DNA of 64,000 nt, taken from assembly GCA_027493055.1 (NCBI GenBank), contig JAPUDO010000006.1, positions 62,001 to 126,000 of the forward strand, given 5' to 3'. Below are positions 44,920 through 52,856 of this stretch, piece after piece. This stretch comes from Niabella sp. (lineage in GTDB: Bacteria; Bacteroidota; Bacteroidia; Chitinophagales; Chitinophagaceae). How positions within the stretch are numbered: the first letter of the stretch is position 1; every line of letters starts with the position of its first letter. Under the pieces are notes generated by a model. That model worked only from the letters and a program-made list of their open reading frames with translations, was not told where the DNA came from and did no database searches. The position numbers and the translations under genes were made by a program.

Positions 44920-46161
44920 TCAGGATAGCAACACCGCAGCTACCGTACTGTTGCTGGTTTCATCAACCAATATTGCATTTCCGTAATCACTTATCCTGTC
45001 AAACGGATCATAAACAAGAGGTTGCGCTGTTTTAATTTTTGCCTTAACTACCTCATTCAGTTTTACATTATCAGTAACCGCTGTATGCTCCAATGTGTTT
45101 ACGTCCAGCTTATATTCTATTTCCTTAACAATGGTTCGTAACAACCTTCCTTTGTGTTGCAGAAAATATTTATTTCCCTGGATCAAAGGCTTATTATCCA
45201 GCCAGCACAACAGTACTTCAATCTCACTTTCTACTTTAGGCTGATTGTCAGAATGAACAAAAGTATCGCCACGGCTGATATCTATATCATCTGCCAGGTG
45301 CAGCACCACAGCCTGCGGAGCAAAAGCTTCTTCCACTTCTTCACCGGCAATTTCTATCTTGGAAAGAGTGGTTTCTATACCTGCGGGTAATACAGTTATT
45401 TTATCGCCTTTTTTATAAATACCGCTTACTATTTCCCCGGCATAACCGCGGTAATCATGCAGCTCTTTGGTTTGAGGGCGAATAACATACTGCACCTGGA
45501 AACGGGGATCAGCATGGTTGATATCTTCTGACACTTCTACTTCTTCTAGGAATTGCAGCAAAGGACTGCCGGTGTACCATGGCATGTTTGCAGAAGGCGC
45601 TACAATATTGTCGCCATGCAAGGCTGCAATAGGAATATAGGTAACATTGCTTAAACCCAGCTGGGCAGCTACTTTTTCGTAGTCCGCTTTTATTTCATTG
45701 TAACGGGCTTCAGAAAAATCTGCCAGGTCCATTTTATTGATAGCCACTACTACATGCGGCATCTTTAATAAAGAAGCAATGATAGAATGGCGGCGTGTTT
45801 GTTCAATAACGCCGGCACGCGCATCAATTAAAATAATGATAAGGCTTGAATTAGATGCGCCGGTGATCATATTGCGGGTGTACTGCACATGGCCTGGGGC
45901 ATCGGCTATAATGAACTTTCTTTGGGGCGTGTTGAAATAGCGATAAGCTACATCAATAGTAATTCCCTGCTCACGCTCGGCACGCAGCCCGTCTGTAAGC
46001 AATGCCAGGTCAATACCATCAGCATTTTTATTTTTGGATTGCTTTTCCAATGCTTCCAGCTGATCCACCAAAATGCTTTTGCTATCGTACAGCAAACGGC
46101 CTATCAATGTGCTTTTGCCATCATCCACGCTGCCTGCGGTTATAAAACGTAGTATGTCCAT
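44920..46161 (-). CDS. cysN: Sulfate adenylyltransferase, GTPase subunit
   Basis: A 413-residue GTPase that, with CysD, drives sulfate activation to adenylyl sulfate (APS). GTP motifs: GSVDDGKS (10-17), the DAPGHVQYTRNM switch and AINKMDL. EF-Tu-like domains 2 and 3 follow. There is no C-terminal APS kinase domain as in CysNC fusions, which fits the APS-type CysH in this cluster. It is separated from cysD by a toxin-antitoxin pair; a spacer of word repeats (46163-46204) lies just upstream. Confidence 0.97.
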   Translation of the reverse strand: MDILRFITAGSVDDGKSTLIGRLLYDSKSILVDQLEALEKQSKNKNADGIDLALLTDGLRAEREQGITIDVAYRYFNTPQRKFIIADAPGHVQYTRNMITGASNSSLIIILIDARAGVIEQTRRHSIIASLLKMPHVVVAINKMDLADFSEARYNEIKADYEKVAAQLGLSNVTYIPIAALHGDNIVAPSANMPWYTGSPLLQFLEEVEVSEDINHADPRFQVQYVIRPQTKELHDYRGYAGEIVSGIYKKGDKITVLPAGIETTLSKIEIAGEEVEEAFAPQAVVLHLADDIDISRGDTFVHSDNQPKVESEIEVLLCWLDNKPLIQGNKYFLQHKGRLLRTIVKEIEYKLDVNTLEHTAVTDNVKLNEVVKAKIKTAQPLVYDPFDRISDYGNAILVDETSNSTVAAVLLS

Positions 46162-46162
46162 T

Positions 46163-46204
46163 TTAAGTTGAAAAGTTTACAGGTTGAAATGTTGATAAGG
46201 TTAC
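46163..46204. repeat. Word-like repeat upstream of cysN
   Basis: ttaagttgaaaagtttacag then gttgaaatgttgataaggtt: repeated gttgaaa words, related to those at 486 and 7020. Confidence 0.45.
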
Positions 46205-46286
46205 GATCCTTTGGACTTCCGTTCCAAATACGAGATATACCCATTCAGCAACCTTTCTACCTTTGTTATTTTATTCCTGAATATTT

Positions 46287-46703
46287 CTATTTAATTAATT
46301 CTAACACTTCATCAGGTGTGTAAACCGAAATCCCGGCTTTCGCGAAATCGGCTACATCTCTTGTCGCTATTGCAAATACATTTTTTATTGTACCTGCACA
46401 TAAAATCTGAATTGCATCTTCAAAATCTTTGTATTGAGAGCGTGTCGCTTTCCTTAGCACATCAACTGTAACCGGAATGATTTCGAGGTAATCCATTACC
46501 TGATCAAGTACCTTACGCAGTTCACTCTCCTTGTAAACCTTTTTTAAAATATAATGAGCTGTAGCAATTGCATGCGAGGAAGCATAAAGTTTTACTTTCT
46601 TTTTATCCGCCAAATTAAAGAGCAATAAAGCCGTCTGTCCAAAGGGCTTTCGCTGCGAAACAAAGTCGATAATAATATTGGTATCAATAAAAATATGCTT
46701 CAA
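46287..46703 (-). CDS. PIN-domain toxin, VapC-like
   Basis: A 138-residue PIN-fold ribonuclease. The acidic residues of the metal site are visible: D7 in FIDTNIIIDF, the pair in DFEDAI in the second half, and D in ATRDVADFAKAG. Length and the adjacent antitoxin gene 2 bp upstream identify a type II toxin-antitoxin pair. PIN toxins usually cleave tRNA or rRNA; the target here is unknown. The pair lies between cysD and cysN, inside the sulfate-assimilation cluster and on the same strand. Confidence 0.88.
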   Translation of the reverse strand: MKHIFIDTNIIIDFVSQRKPFGQTALLLFNLADKKKVKLYASSHAIATAHYILKKVYKESELRKVLDQVMDYLEIIPVTVDVLRKATRSQYKDFEDAIQILCAGTIKNVFAIATRDVADFAKAGISVYTPDEVLELIK

Positions 46704-46705
46704 CT

Positions 46706-46954
46706 TTACAGTTTATATTTCTTTGAATAATACTCATCCAGCGCCTGCTTATCGTCAAATCCGTCAGGAAGAGGTAAACTCCCTGCTATTTTTTTAAGCC
46801 GGGGCGAAATATCTTCTTCTGGTAAACGCTGATCAGTAACCCGTTCCAGATACTTTTCCACCATTTCAGAAAGGCTGCGCTGTGTACCTTTTGCATATAC
46901 TTTTGCCCGCTCTATTATCGACTTATCTATTGTTAAAGTAAGCTTTGTTGTCAT
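46706..46954 (-). CDS. Antitoxin partner of the PIN toxin (DUF6364-like)
   Basis: An 82-residue protein starting MTTKLTLTIDKSIIERAKVY, then AKGTQRSLSEMVEKYLERV, a ribbon-helix-helix-like N-terminus as in DUF6364 antitoxins. The C-terminal part (LPLPDGFDDKQALDEYYSKK) would wrap the toxin. It lies 2 bp before the toxin gene and 42 bp after cysD. As a DNA-binding antitoxin it may repress its own promoter, or be transcribed with the cys genes. Confidence 0.87.
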   Translation of the reverse strand: MTTKLTLTIDKSIIERAKVYAKGTQRSLSEMVEKYLERVTDQRLPEEDISPRLKKIAGSLPLPDGFDDKQALDEYYSKKYKL

Positions 46955-46996
46955 AGCACGTGTATTTTACACAAAAATACGTGTTTCTTTTACAAG

Positions 46997-47941
46997 CTAA
47001 AAATATCCTCCTTTCTTCCTGTCTTCCATTGCGGCTTCAGTAACACGGTCGTCAATACGGGTTTCGCCACGTTCGGAAATACGGGTAGCCATGATCTCGT
47101 TCACCACTTCATCCAATGTTGAAGCCGCGGACTCTACCGCAGCCGTACAGGTCATATCACCAACGGTACGATAACGCACGCGCTTGTTTACGATCACATC
47201 GTCCTCATCTATTGTAATAAAATCTGAAACAGCAATTAACTGGCCTTCATGCACCAACACTTCCCTGTCGTGCGCAAAATAGATAGAAGGCAGCTGTACT
47301 TTTTCCTTCTTAATATAGCTCCACACATCCAGCTCTGTCCAGTTGCTGATAGGGAACACCCTAACGTTTTCTCCTTTATGGATCCGGCCATTGTATATAT
47401 TCCAGAGCTCAGGTCTTTGTAATTTGGGATCCCACTGGCCAAATTCATCACGTACCGAAAAGATCCTTTCTTTAGCTCGGGCCTTTTCTTCATCCCTGCG
47501 GGCGCCACCAATACAGGCATCGAATTTAAACTCTTCAATTGTATCTAAAAGGGTATGTGTCTGCAACCAGTTGCGGCTGGCAAACTTGCCTTTAGGCTCT
47601 GTAAGTTTTTTTTCCCGGATGGTATCTTCTACCTTTCTTACAATCAGCTCTGCTCCTAATTCCTTAGCCAGGTTATCACGATATTCCAATGCCTCCGGGA
47701 AGTTATGCCCGGTATCTATATGCACAAGGGGAAAAGGAATTTTCCCGGGTGCAAAAGCTTTTTTGGCCAGCTGCACCAAAGTGATGGAATCCTTACCTCC
47801 ACTGAAAAGTAAAGCAGGCTTTTCAAACTGCGCAGCTACCTCGCGCATAATAAAAACGCCTTCTGCTTCTAATTGCTCTAAATAATCAAGCCCCCTAATC
47901 CCCGGGGAGGGAGTAGCAGTGCTTGTTTTGCTAATATTCAT
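46997..47941 (-). CDS. cysD: Sulfate adenylyltransferase, catalytic subunit
   Basis: A 314-residue ATP sulfurylase subunit of the PP-loop family: LLFSGGKDSI with SGGKDS at 47-52, IDTGHNFPEALEYRD, GGARRDEEKARAKERIFS, then FPISNWTELDVWSYI and the C-terminal ISERGETRIDDRVTEAAMED. It acts with CysN to form APS. The N-terminus before LDYLEQLEAEG is longer than usual; residues ~9-17 (ATPSPGIRG) come from the palindromic element that spans the cysH-cysD junction (47888-48028). Confidence 0.97.
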   Translation of the reverse strand: MNISKTSTATPSPGIRGLDYLEQLEAEGVFIMREVAAQFEKPALLFSGGKDSITLVQLAKKAFAPGKIPFPLVHIDTGHNFPEALEYRDNLAKELGAELIVRKVEDTIREKKLTEPKGKFASRNWLQTHTLLDTIEEFKFDACIGGARRDEEKARAKERIFSVRDEFGQWDPKLQRPELWNIYNGRIHKGENVRVFPISNWTELDVWSYIKKEKVQLPSIYFAHDREVLVHEGQLIAVSDFITIDEDDVIVNKRVRYRTVGDMTCTAAVESAASTLDEVVNEIMATRISERGETRIDDRVTEAAMEDRKKGGYF

Positions 47942-48028
47942 ATAAATTATTAAAAGTCTTCAATTCGGGTTTTCATACATTTACTACGGCAGTATCAGTT
48001 GTTCCTCCTTTGGGGGCTAAGGGGCTAT
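47888..48028. repeat. Nested palindromic C-rich element spanning the cysH-cysD junction
   Basis: Arms agccccctaatccccgggga (then ggga) and ttcctcctttgggggctaag (then gggct) are inverted relative to each other, about 85 bp apart. The left arm lies in the cysD coding start and the right arm in the cysH coding end, so both proteins carry residues derived from it. Confidence 0.75.
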
Positions 48029-48710
48029 GAAGGCCGCATTCTTTATGCGATACTTCCCACCACCAGCGGCCGGCACGCGCATCTTCCCCCGGCTCGATAG
48101 CGCGGGTACAGGGCGCACAGCCAATACTGATAAAACCTTTGTCGTGCAAAGGGTTATAGGGTATATTGTTTTCCTTAATATAATCAATCATCTCTTCGTA
48201 TGTCCAGTGAATCAGGGGATTGAATTTGTAAAGCCGGCGGGCCTCATCCCATTCCAGCATTTTCATATCCTTCCTGTTATCCGATTGCTCTGCACGCAAA
48301 CCGGTGATCCATACTGCAGCGCCTTCCAGTGCGCGGTTCAGGGGTTTCACTTTCCTTATAAAGCAGCATTCCTTACGGTTTTCAACCGATTCAAAGAAAG
48401 CGTTCACGCCCTTTTCGTTTACAAATTTTTCAACATCGGGTGCTTCCGGAAAATACACCTGGATATTGATCTTATACCGGGCATTTGTTTTCTCAAGTAA
48501 ATCATAATGCTCATAAAACAGGCGACCTGTATCGAGCGTAAAAATTTTTACAGGCAGGTGATTGCGGGCAATTACATGGGTAAGTACCTGGTCCTCCTGT
48601 CCTAATGATGTAGAAAATACAACACCTTGCGGAAAAGCCTGTGTTACTAAAGCAATCGCTTCATTCAGCGATGCGTTTTCTATTTCCTGTATTTGAGTTT
48701 CCGAGAACAT
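47973..48710 (-). CDS. cysH: Adenylyl-sulfate (APS) reductase
   Basis: A 245-residue thioredoxin-dependent reductase making sulfite from activated sulfate. It has the four [4Fe-4S] cysteines of the APS-using type: C115/C116 (KECCFIRKVKPL) and C198/C201 (SIGCAPCTRA), plus the catalytic C225 in KECGLH. No APS kinase gene is seen here, which agrees. The usual C-terminus near KECGLH is extended by about 17 residues (SPLAPKGGTTDTAVVNV) from a palindromic repeat. I chose ATG 48710; the upstream in-frame ATG at 48758 lies in a word palindrome (48714-48770). Confidence 0.94.
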   Translation of the reverse strand: MFSETQIQEIENASLNEAIALVTQAFPQGVVFSTSLGQEDQVLTHVIARNHLPVKIFTLDTGRLFYEHYDLLEKTNARYKINIQVYFPEAPDVEKFVNEKGVNAFFESVENRKECCFIRKVKPLNRALEGAAVWITGLRAEQSDNRKDMKMLEWDEARRLYKFNPLIHWTYEEMIDYIKENNIPYNPLHDKGFISIGCAPCTRAIEPGEDARAGRWWWEVSHKECGLHSPLAPKGGTTDTAVVNV

Positions 48711-48713
48711 TTG

Positions 48714-48770
48714 TCTGGTTGATAGACGATAGTCCATGGACCATAGTTTATGGTCCATGGACTATAAACT
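48714..48770. repeat. Word-like palindrome upstream of cysH
   Basis: gatagtccatggaccatagt then ttatggtccatggactataa: a nearly perfect palindrome made of atggtcc/ggaccat words. It contains a spurious in-frame ATG for cysH. Confidence 0.65.
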
Positions 48771-49404
48771 AAATATTAGGTTGCGGCGTATAACGTAAGT
48801 AAGGTTTTACTTCTTTTACACCTTTAGGGAATTTTTTTATTGCATCTTCAGTGCTGATAGAAGGCACTACAATTACATCTTCACCATGCTGCCAGTCTGC
48901 CGGCGTAGCTACGCTTTCATACGCTGTTAACTGCAATGAATCCAGCACACGCAGCACTTCATTGAAGTTTCTGCCTGTAGAAGCAGGGTAAGTAATGATC
49001 AGCTTGATCTTTTTATCGGGCCCAATGATGAATAAGGAACGCACGGTAGCTTTTTCAGAAGCATTGGGGTGGATCATATCATACAAAGTAGCTATATTCC
49101 TGTCAGGATCAGCAAGAATAGGGAATTCTACCGAACAGTTTTGAGTTTCGTTGATATCGCTTTTCCAGCCAATATGGCTATCCAGCGGATCTACACTAAC
49201 CGCTAATACTTTGGTATTGCGTTTTGCAAACTCTTCTTTCAATAAAGCTGTTTTACCTAATTCAGTGGTACAAACAGGAGTAAAATCTGCCGGGTGAGAG
49301 AATAATATTCCCCAGCCATCTCCTAAAAACTCATGAAATTTTACTTCACCTTCGGTGGATTGCGCCGTAAAATCGGGTGCAATATCGCCTAATCTTAATG
49401 ACAT
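48769..49404 (-). CDS. 1-Cys peroxiredoxin (Prx6 type)
   Basis: A 211-residue AhpC/TSA peroxidase that reduces hydroperoxides. The peroxidatic C45 lies in SHPADFTPVCTTELG, and the long C-terminal domain (LTYPASTGRNFNEVLRVLDS-like; AYESVATPADWQHGEDVIVV) is that of Prx6. No clear resolving Cys is present. It is the first gene after the Rrf2 regulator and precedes cysH, so it is probably the leading gene of the sulfate-assimilation operon. The link to sulfur metabolism may be thiol redox protection. Confidence 0.95.
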   Translation of the reverse strand: MSLRLGDIAPDFTAQSTEGEVKFHEFLGDGWGILFSHPADFTPVCTTELGKTALLKEEFAKRNTKVLAVSVDPLDSHIGWKSDINETQNCSVEFPILADPDRNIATLYDMIHPNASEKATVRSLFIIGPDKKIKLIITYPASTGRNFNEVLRVLDSLQLTAYESVATPADWQHGEDVIVVPSISTEDAIKKFPKGVKEVKPYLRYTPQPNI

Positions 49405-49456
49405 GCTTAAAAAAATTTTATAGTTAAAAAATTAGTTTCAAAAACCTACCAAGAAA

Positions 49457-49520
49457 GTAGACTATTACCCCAAAAAAAATCGGGCCCGCAAGATAGTATA
49501 TTTTTTTGATAGACTATTAA
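49457..49520 (-). promoter_or_regulatory. Promoter/operator region of the prx-cys operon
   Basis: Two direct copies of a TAGACTATTA sequence (gtagactattac 49457-49468 and gatagactattaa 49508-49520, as read on the plus strand) flank an imperfect minus-strand -7 element TATCTTG (49489-49495). One copy would overlap the -33 region and one the early leader. The core TAGTCTA (minus strand) is shared with 35915-35941 and with the Rrf2 gene start. Confidence 0.5.
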
Positions 49521-49545
49521 ATTTTTTGAAAAACACTTCAAAGCG

Positions 49546-49953
49546 TTAGTCCTTCAAATCGGCCAAAGTCCTGTTTTCCAGGATAGCCAGGGTAGCATCA
49601 CGTACCTGCTTCATTACATCGTGCAGGCCGCAGTGTTTTTCATCGCAGTTATTACATCGTTCATAAAAATTCAGGCTTACACAGGGCAGCATGGCTATGG
49701 GCCCGTCTATAAGCCGGATAATTTTTGTCATTTTAACCGAGGACGGCTTTACTTTAAAAAAATACCCGCCGCCTTTACCTTTTTTACTGTCCAGGATATC
49801 GGCTTTTTTTAATTCAAGCAAAATATTCTCTAAAAATTTTAAAGGTATTTTTTTCTCTTCTGCTATTTCGGAAATCAAAACAGGCCCCTCCTTTTCCCTG
49901 TCAGCAAGGTAGGAAAGCGCTTTAAATGCGTATTGTGACTTTTTCGTAAGCAT
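49546..49953 (-). CDS. Rrf2-family transcriptional regulator
   Basis: A 135-residue winged-helix regulator (IscR/CymR family). MLTKKSQYAFKALSYLADRE is followed by the helix-turn-helix (LISEIAEEKKIPLKFLENIL) and wing (KGKGGGYFF). Four Cys residues, C91, C100, C103 and C108, lie where IscR and NsrR bind an Fe-S cluster. Position just upstream of the peroxiredoxin and cys genes suggests a sulfur or cysteine-sensing repressor of this cluster, like CymR. An inverted repeat (49957-49985) right at its start suggests autoregulation. Confidence 0.92.
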   Translation of the reverse strand: MLTKKSQYAFKALSYLADREKEGPVLISEIAEEKKIPLKFLENILLELKKADILDSKKGKGGGYFFKVKPSSVKMTKIIRLIDGPIAMLPCVSLNFYERCNNCDEKHCGLHDVMKQVRDATLAILENRTLADLKD

Positions 49954-49956
49954 AAC

Positions 49957-49985
49957 AAGTAGTCTACGAATTTAATGAACTACTT
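49957..49985. promoter_or_regulatory. Inverted repeat at the Rrf2 gene start (candidate autoregulatory site)
   Basis: aagtagt ... actactt with a 15-nt spacer, immediately before the Rrf2 ATG and overlapping the end of the CDF transporter gene. Contains AGTAGTCTAC, similar to the TAGTCTA cores near the peroxiredoxin and receptor genes. Confidence 0.45.
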
Positions 49986-50983
49986 TGAGTATTATGCTTT
50001 TTATTTTTTAAAACATTGGTTAAAGTCCATTCTACTTTGGTATTAAACGGTTGTTTTCGTACCGGGCAATCGGGTTTCATGCAAATAGGGCATTGGGGGC
50101 CTTCATCGCAACCATCTGAATGAACAAACAGCTCCAATGACTCTCCATATTCTTTTCTTATAATATCTGAAAAAATATCTACTTCCCCGTGGGCGTCTTT
50201 CACTGTAAAATACCAGGGCAGCGTGAGGTGCGCATCTACATGAAAGATACTTCCGAATTTGATCACCCGTAAATTATGAAGGTCAACCCAGTTGCTGCGC
50301 CGGTGAGCATTAATCAGGCGTATCATTTCCATCAACAGATTGGTATCCGCTTCATCCATTATACCCGCAATGGACCTGCGGGTAATATTATACGATGTAT
50401 ATAGTATGAATACAGAAAGAATAATGGCTACCACGGCATCTACCCAGTTAAGCCCGGTAATATGTAAAATAACCAGCCCCGCTACAACCGCCAGGGTGGA
50501 ATAAGTATCTGTTTGTAAATGCCTGCCGCTGGCTTCTAAAGCAAGCGATTTGTTCTTCCGGCCCCGGGCTACACAAAGCGCACCCAAAGCATAATTGGCT
50601 ACAGCTGTAACCAAGATCAATACAATACCGAGGTCGGTTTTTTTAACTTCAGCGGGAACAATAAGCTTATGTACAGCTTCGTATAAAATAACAATACCGG
50701 CAACGCCAATCAGGGATCCTTCTATTGCTGCTGATACAAATTCTGCTTTACCATGCCCGTAAGGATGGTTCAAATCCCTGGGCCGGGCCGCAATATATAA
50801 ACTGTACAGTCCCACAAGGCCTGCCACCACATTTACAATACTCTCCATTGCATCAGTTAATATAGCAACAGATGAAGTATAATACCAGGCTATAAACTTT
50901 ATAACCAGTAAAACACCCGACACCAGTGCTACCCACTTCTGCATGCTGAGATTTTGTAACTGCGGAGAAGAGGGTTGCATCAT
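49964..50983 (-). CDS. Cation diffusion facilitator transporter
   Basis: A 339-residue inner-membrane divalent-metal/proton antiporter. Six membrane helices span about 12-215. Metal-site residues are in TDAMESIVN (helix 2) and HLQTDTYST (helix 5), with HPYGHGKAEFVSA in the loop. The cytoplasmic domain (about 215-290) ends in an additional Cys-rich motif (CDEGPQCPICMKPDCPVR) that could bind a metal. This family exports Zn, Fe, Co or Mn; the substrate is not determinable. The gene ends 10 bp before the Rrf2 gene and may be cotranscribed. Confidence 0.93.
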   Translation of the reverse strand: MMQPSSPQLQNLSMQKWVALVSGVLLVIKFIAWYYTSSVAILTDAMESIVNVVAGLVGLYSLYIAARPRDLNHPYGHGKAEFVSAAIEGSLIGVAGIVILYEAVHKLIVPAEVKKTDLGIVLILVTAVANYALGALCVARGRKNKSLALEASGRHLQTDTYSTLAVVAGLVILHITGLNWVDAVVAIILSVFILYTSYNITRRSIAGIMDEADTNLLMEMIRLINAHRRSNWVDLHNLRVIKFGSIFHVDAHLTLPWYFTVKDAHGEVDIFSDIIRKEYGESLELFVHSDGCDEGPQCPICMKPDCPVRKQPFNTKVEWTLTNVLKNKKHNTQSSSLNS

Positions 50984-51042
50984 TTTTAATTAGGGTATTT
51001 TTGATGAAAAAGAAGCTAAATAAAGAATAAGCAAATCCTGTG

Positions 51043-52833
51043 CTACCCTCTGCCCAGCCGCTTTAATATTTTACGCCTGAGCCTTGCGTAAAACTCTTTA
51101 TTAAATAAGTTAGAGTCATGCATAGCCTTATAAATGAGGAAAACACCTATAGGCACTAATACAAAAGTAGAAAGCCATAAGCCTAAGAAAGCGCTCATTT
51201 CCATTTCTTTGGCCAGCTTTTCACCTCGTGTGGATACAAAGTAAAACACCATGAAAAAGATGATGGCAAATATCATAGGCGTTCCCAGGCCGCCTTTACG
51301 TATAATAGAGCCCAATGGCGCTCCTATCATAAATAATACTAAACATGCCATTGCGAGTGATATTTTTCTATGCCATTCTATTTTGTATTTCTGAAGGGTT
51401 TTTTCCTGTTCCAGAATATTGCTGGCATTCATATCAAGATTGCTGGCCAGCCCTTGCAGGATATTTAAAGCGCGGTCCCTTACACCCAGCCTTGCACTGT
51501 CCGGCAAAAGTGCATCAAAGCTGTCAGGATCTTTTTTAATCTTTTTTGGTGGTGCTGTTATTTTTTTAGCACTGTCTTTCTTAAGGCTGTCTGGCCGGGA
51601 CATTTTGGCCGTATCCTTCACTGAACGGGCGTTAGAGTCCTTTTTCACAGCTGTTTTCATACTGCTTAAGGTATCAATATAAAATACGGGTTTGTTACGG
51701 GCCTGTCTTATGGAATCACGTCTTGCCCTTCTCCTGTCAGCGTCTGTCCTGGCTTTTTGCTTAACAGCGTCTTTCCTGGCCTGCCGTTTGATAGAATCCG
51801 CCTGCGCTTTCAGCTTTACAGAGTCTGCTTTTGCCTTAACTGAATCCTTAGCTTTTTTAACGCCCATATAGGCATCAATGTTTCCACGAAAGTTGAGTAT
51901 AGAATCGGGAATTTTAATATTTTTTGTTACGCTATCCCTATAGTTTAAAACAGAGAAGTTTGAAAACATACTGCTTTCAAAATTTCTTGAAACCTCTTTA
52001 TTGAACCTGGACATAGAGTCGATGGCCACATCAAGCTGGCGCATATTGTACATCTTCTCATTATTTACATTAGCGCTGTCATCCGACTTTCTAAACTTAA
52101 ATGAGCTAATGTCCATCTGCATTTTGTACTCCTTAAACCCCAGCCTTATATAGTCTGTTACAGAGTCGCTCCGGCTGCCACGCTCCTGGTATTGCCATCC
52201 ATTCTTAAATACAACATCCAGAAAACGCTTATCAGCAGAAGGTTTCATTACCCCGTCCCTGGCAATTAAAAAATTATCCTGCAGATTGCCGCCACCATCC
52301 TGGTACACAATTACATCCCTGATGATACTATCGTTAGGCTCTTTTTTACCGATCTTGATGGCAAACTTATCTATCCCGTCAAAAAAAACGCCCTCCTTTA
52401 TGGCAAAAGCAGGCTTGGCCAGCACTATATCAGCCAGCAAAGTGCGCGATTTGAGGTTAGCTACCGGTATTACATAGTTTGAGAAAAGAAAGGCGCCCAG
52501 GCTGATAAATCCTGCCACTACAAACAAAGGCCTCATAAACCGCATTAAAGAAATACCAGCCGACTTAATAGCCACCAGCTCAAAGCTTTCGCCCAGGTTA
52601 CCAAATGTCATAAGTGAGGATAACAACACCGAAAGCGGCAGCGCCAGGGGAATCAATACCGCACTTTGAAACCAGATGAATTTTAAAATAGTACCTGCAT
52701 CTAATCCCTTACCCACAAAATCGTCTATCCACAGCCAGAAGAACTGCATAATGAGCACAAACAGGGTAATGAAGAAAGTGGCCACAAAAGGGCCAATAAA
52801 AGCTTTTATGATTAGTTTATCTAATTTCTTCAC
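51043..52833 (-). CDS. LptF/LptG-family permease with a charged repeat insertion
   Basis: A 596-residue inner-membrane permease of the YjgP/YjgQ family, which moves lipopolysaccharide from the inner membrane. I chose the GTG at 52833, giving MKKLDKLIIKAFIGPF, the usual start of the family; an ATG at 52869 would overlap the divergent gene. Membrane helices are near the N-terminus (about 12-130) and C-terminus (about 490-570). In the periplasmic part, residues ~326-435 are a Lys/Ser/Asp/Ala-rich stretch of repeating units such as KADSVKLKAQADSIKRQARK, much longer than in E. coli LptF/G. Confidence 0.9.
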   Translation of the reverse strand: MKKLDKLIIKAFIGPFVATFFITLFVLIMQFFWLWIDDFVGKGLDAGTILKFIWFQSAVLIPLALPLSVLLSSLMTFGNLGESFELVAIKSAGISLMRFMRPLFVVAGFISLGAFLFSNYVIPVANLKSRTLLADIVLAKPAFAIKEGVFFDGIDKFAIKIGKKEPNDSIIRDVIVYQDGGGNLQDNFLIARDGVMKPSADKRFLDVVFKNGWQYQERGSRSDSVTDYIRLGFKEYKMQMDISSFKFRKSDDSANVNNEKMYNMRQLDVAIDSMSRFNKEVSRNFESSMFSNFSVLNYRDSVTKNIKIPDSILNFRGNIDAYMGVKKAKDSVKAKADSVKLKAQADSIKRQARKDAVKQKARTDADRRRARRDSIRQARNKPVFYIDTLSSMKTAVKKDSNARSVKDTAKMSRPDSLKKDSAKKITAPPKKIKKDPDSFDALLPDSARLGVRDRALNILQGLASNLDMNASNILEQEKTLQKYKIEWHRKISLAMACLVLFMIGAPLGSIIRKGGLGTPMIFAIIFFMVFYFVSTRGEKLAKEMEMSAFLGLWLSTFVLVPIGVFLIYKAMHDSNLFNKEFYARLRRKILKRLGRG

Positions 52834-52856
52834 CTTCGTAATAATATCTTTACCGG

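Noticed and set aside
49481..49489. cgggcccg as a terminator between the Rrf2 gene and the peroxiredoxin gene
   Set aside because: It is followed by a T-run on the minus strand but is a direct palindrome without room for a loop, so at most three base pairs could form.
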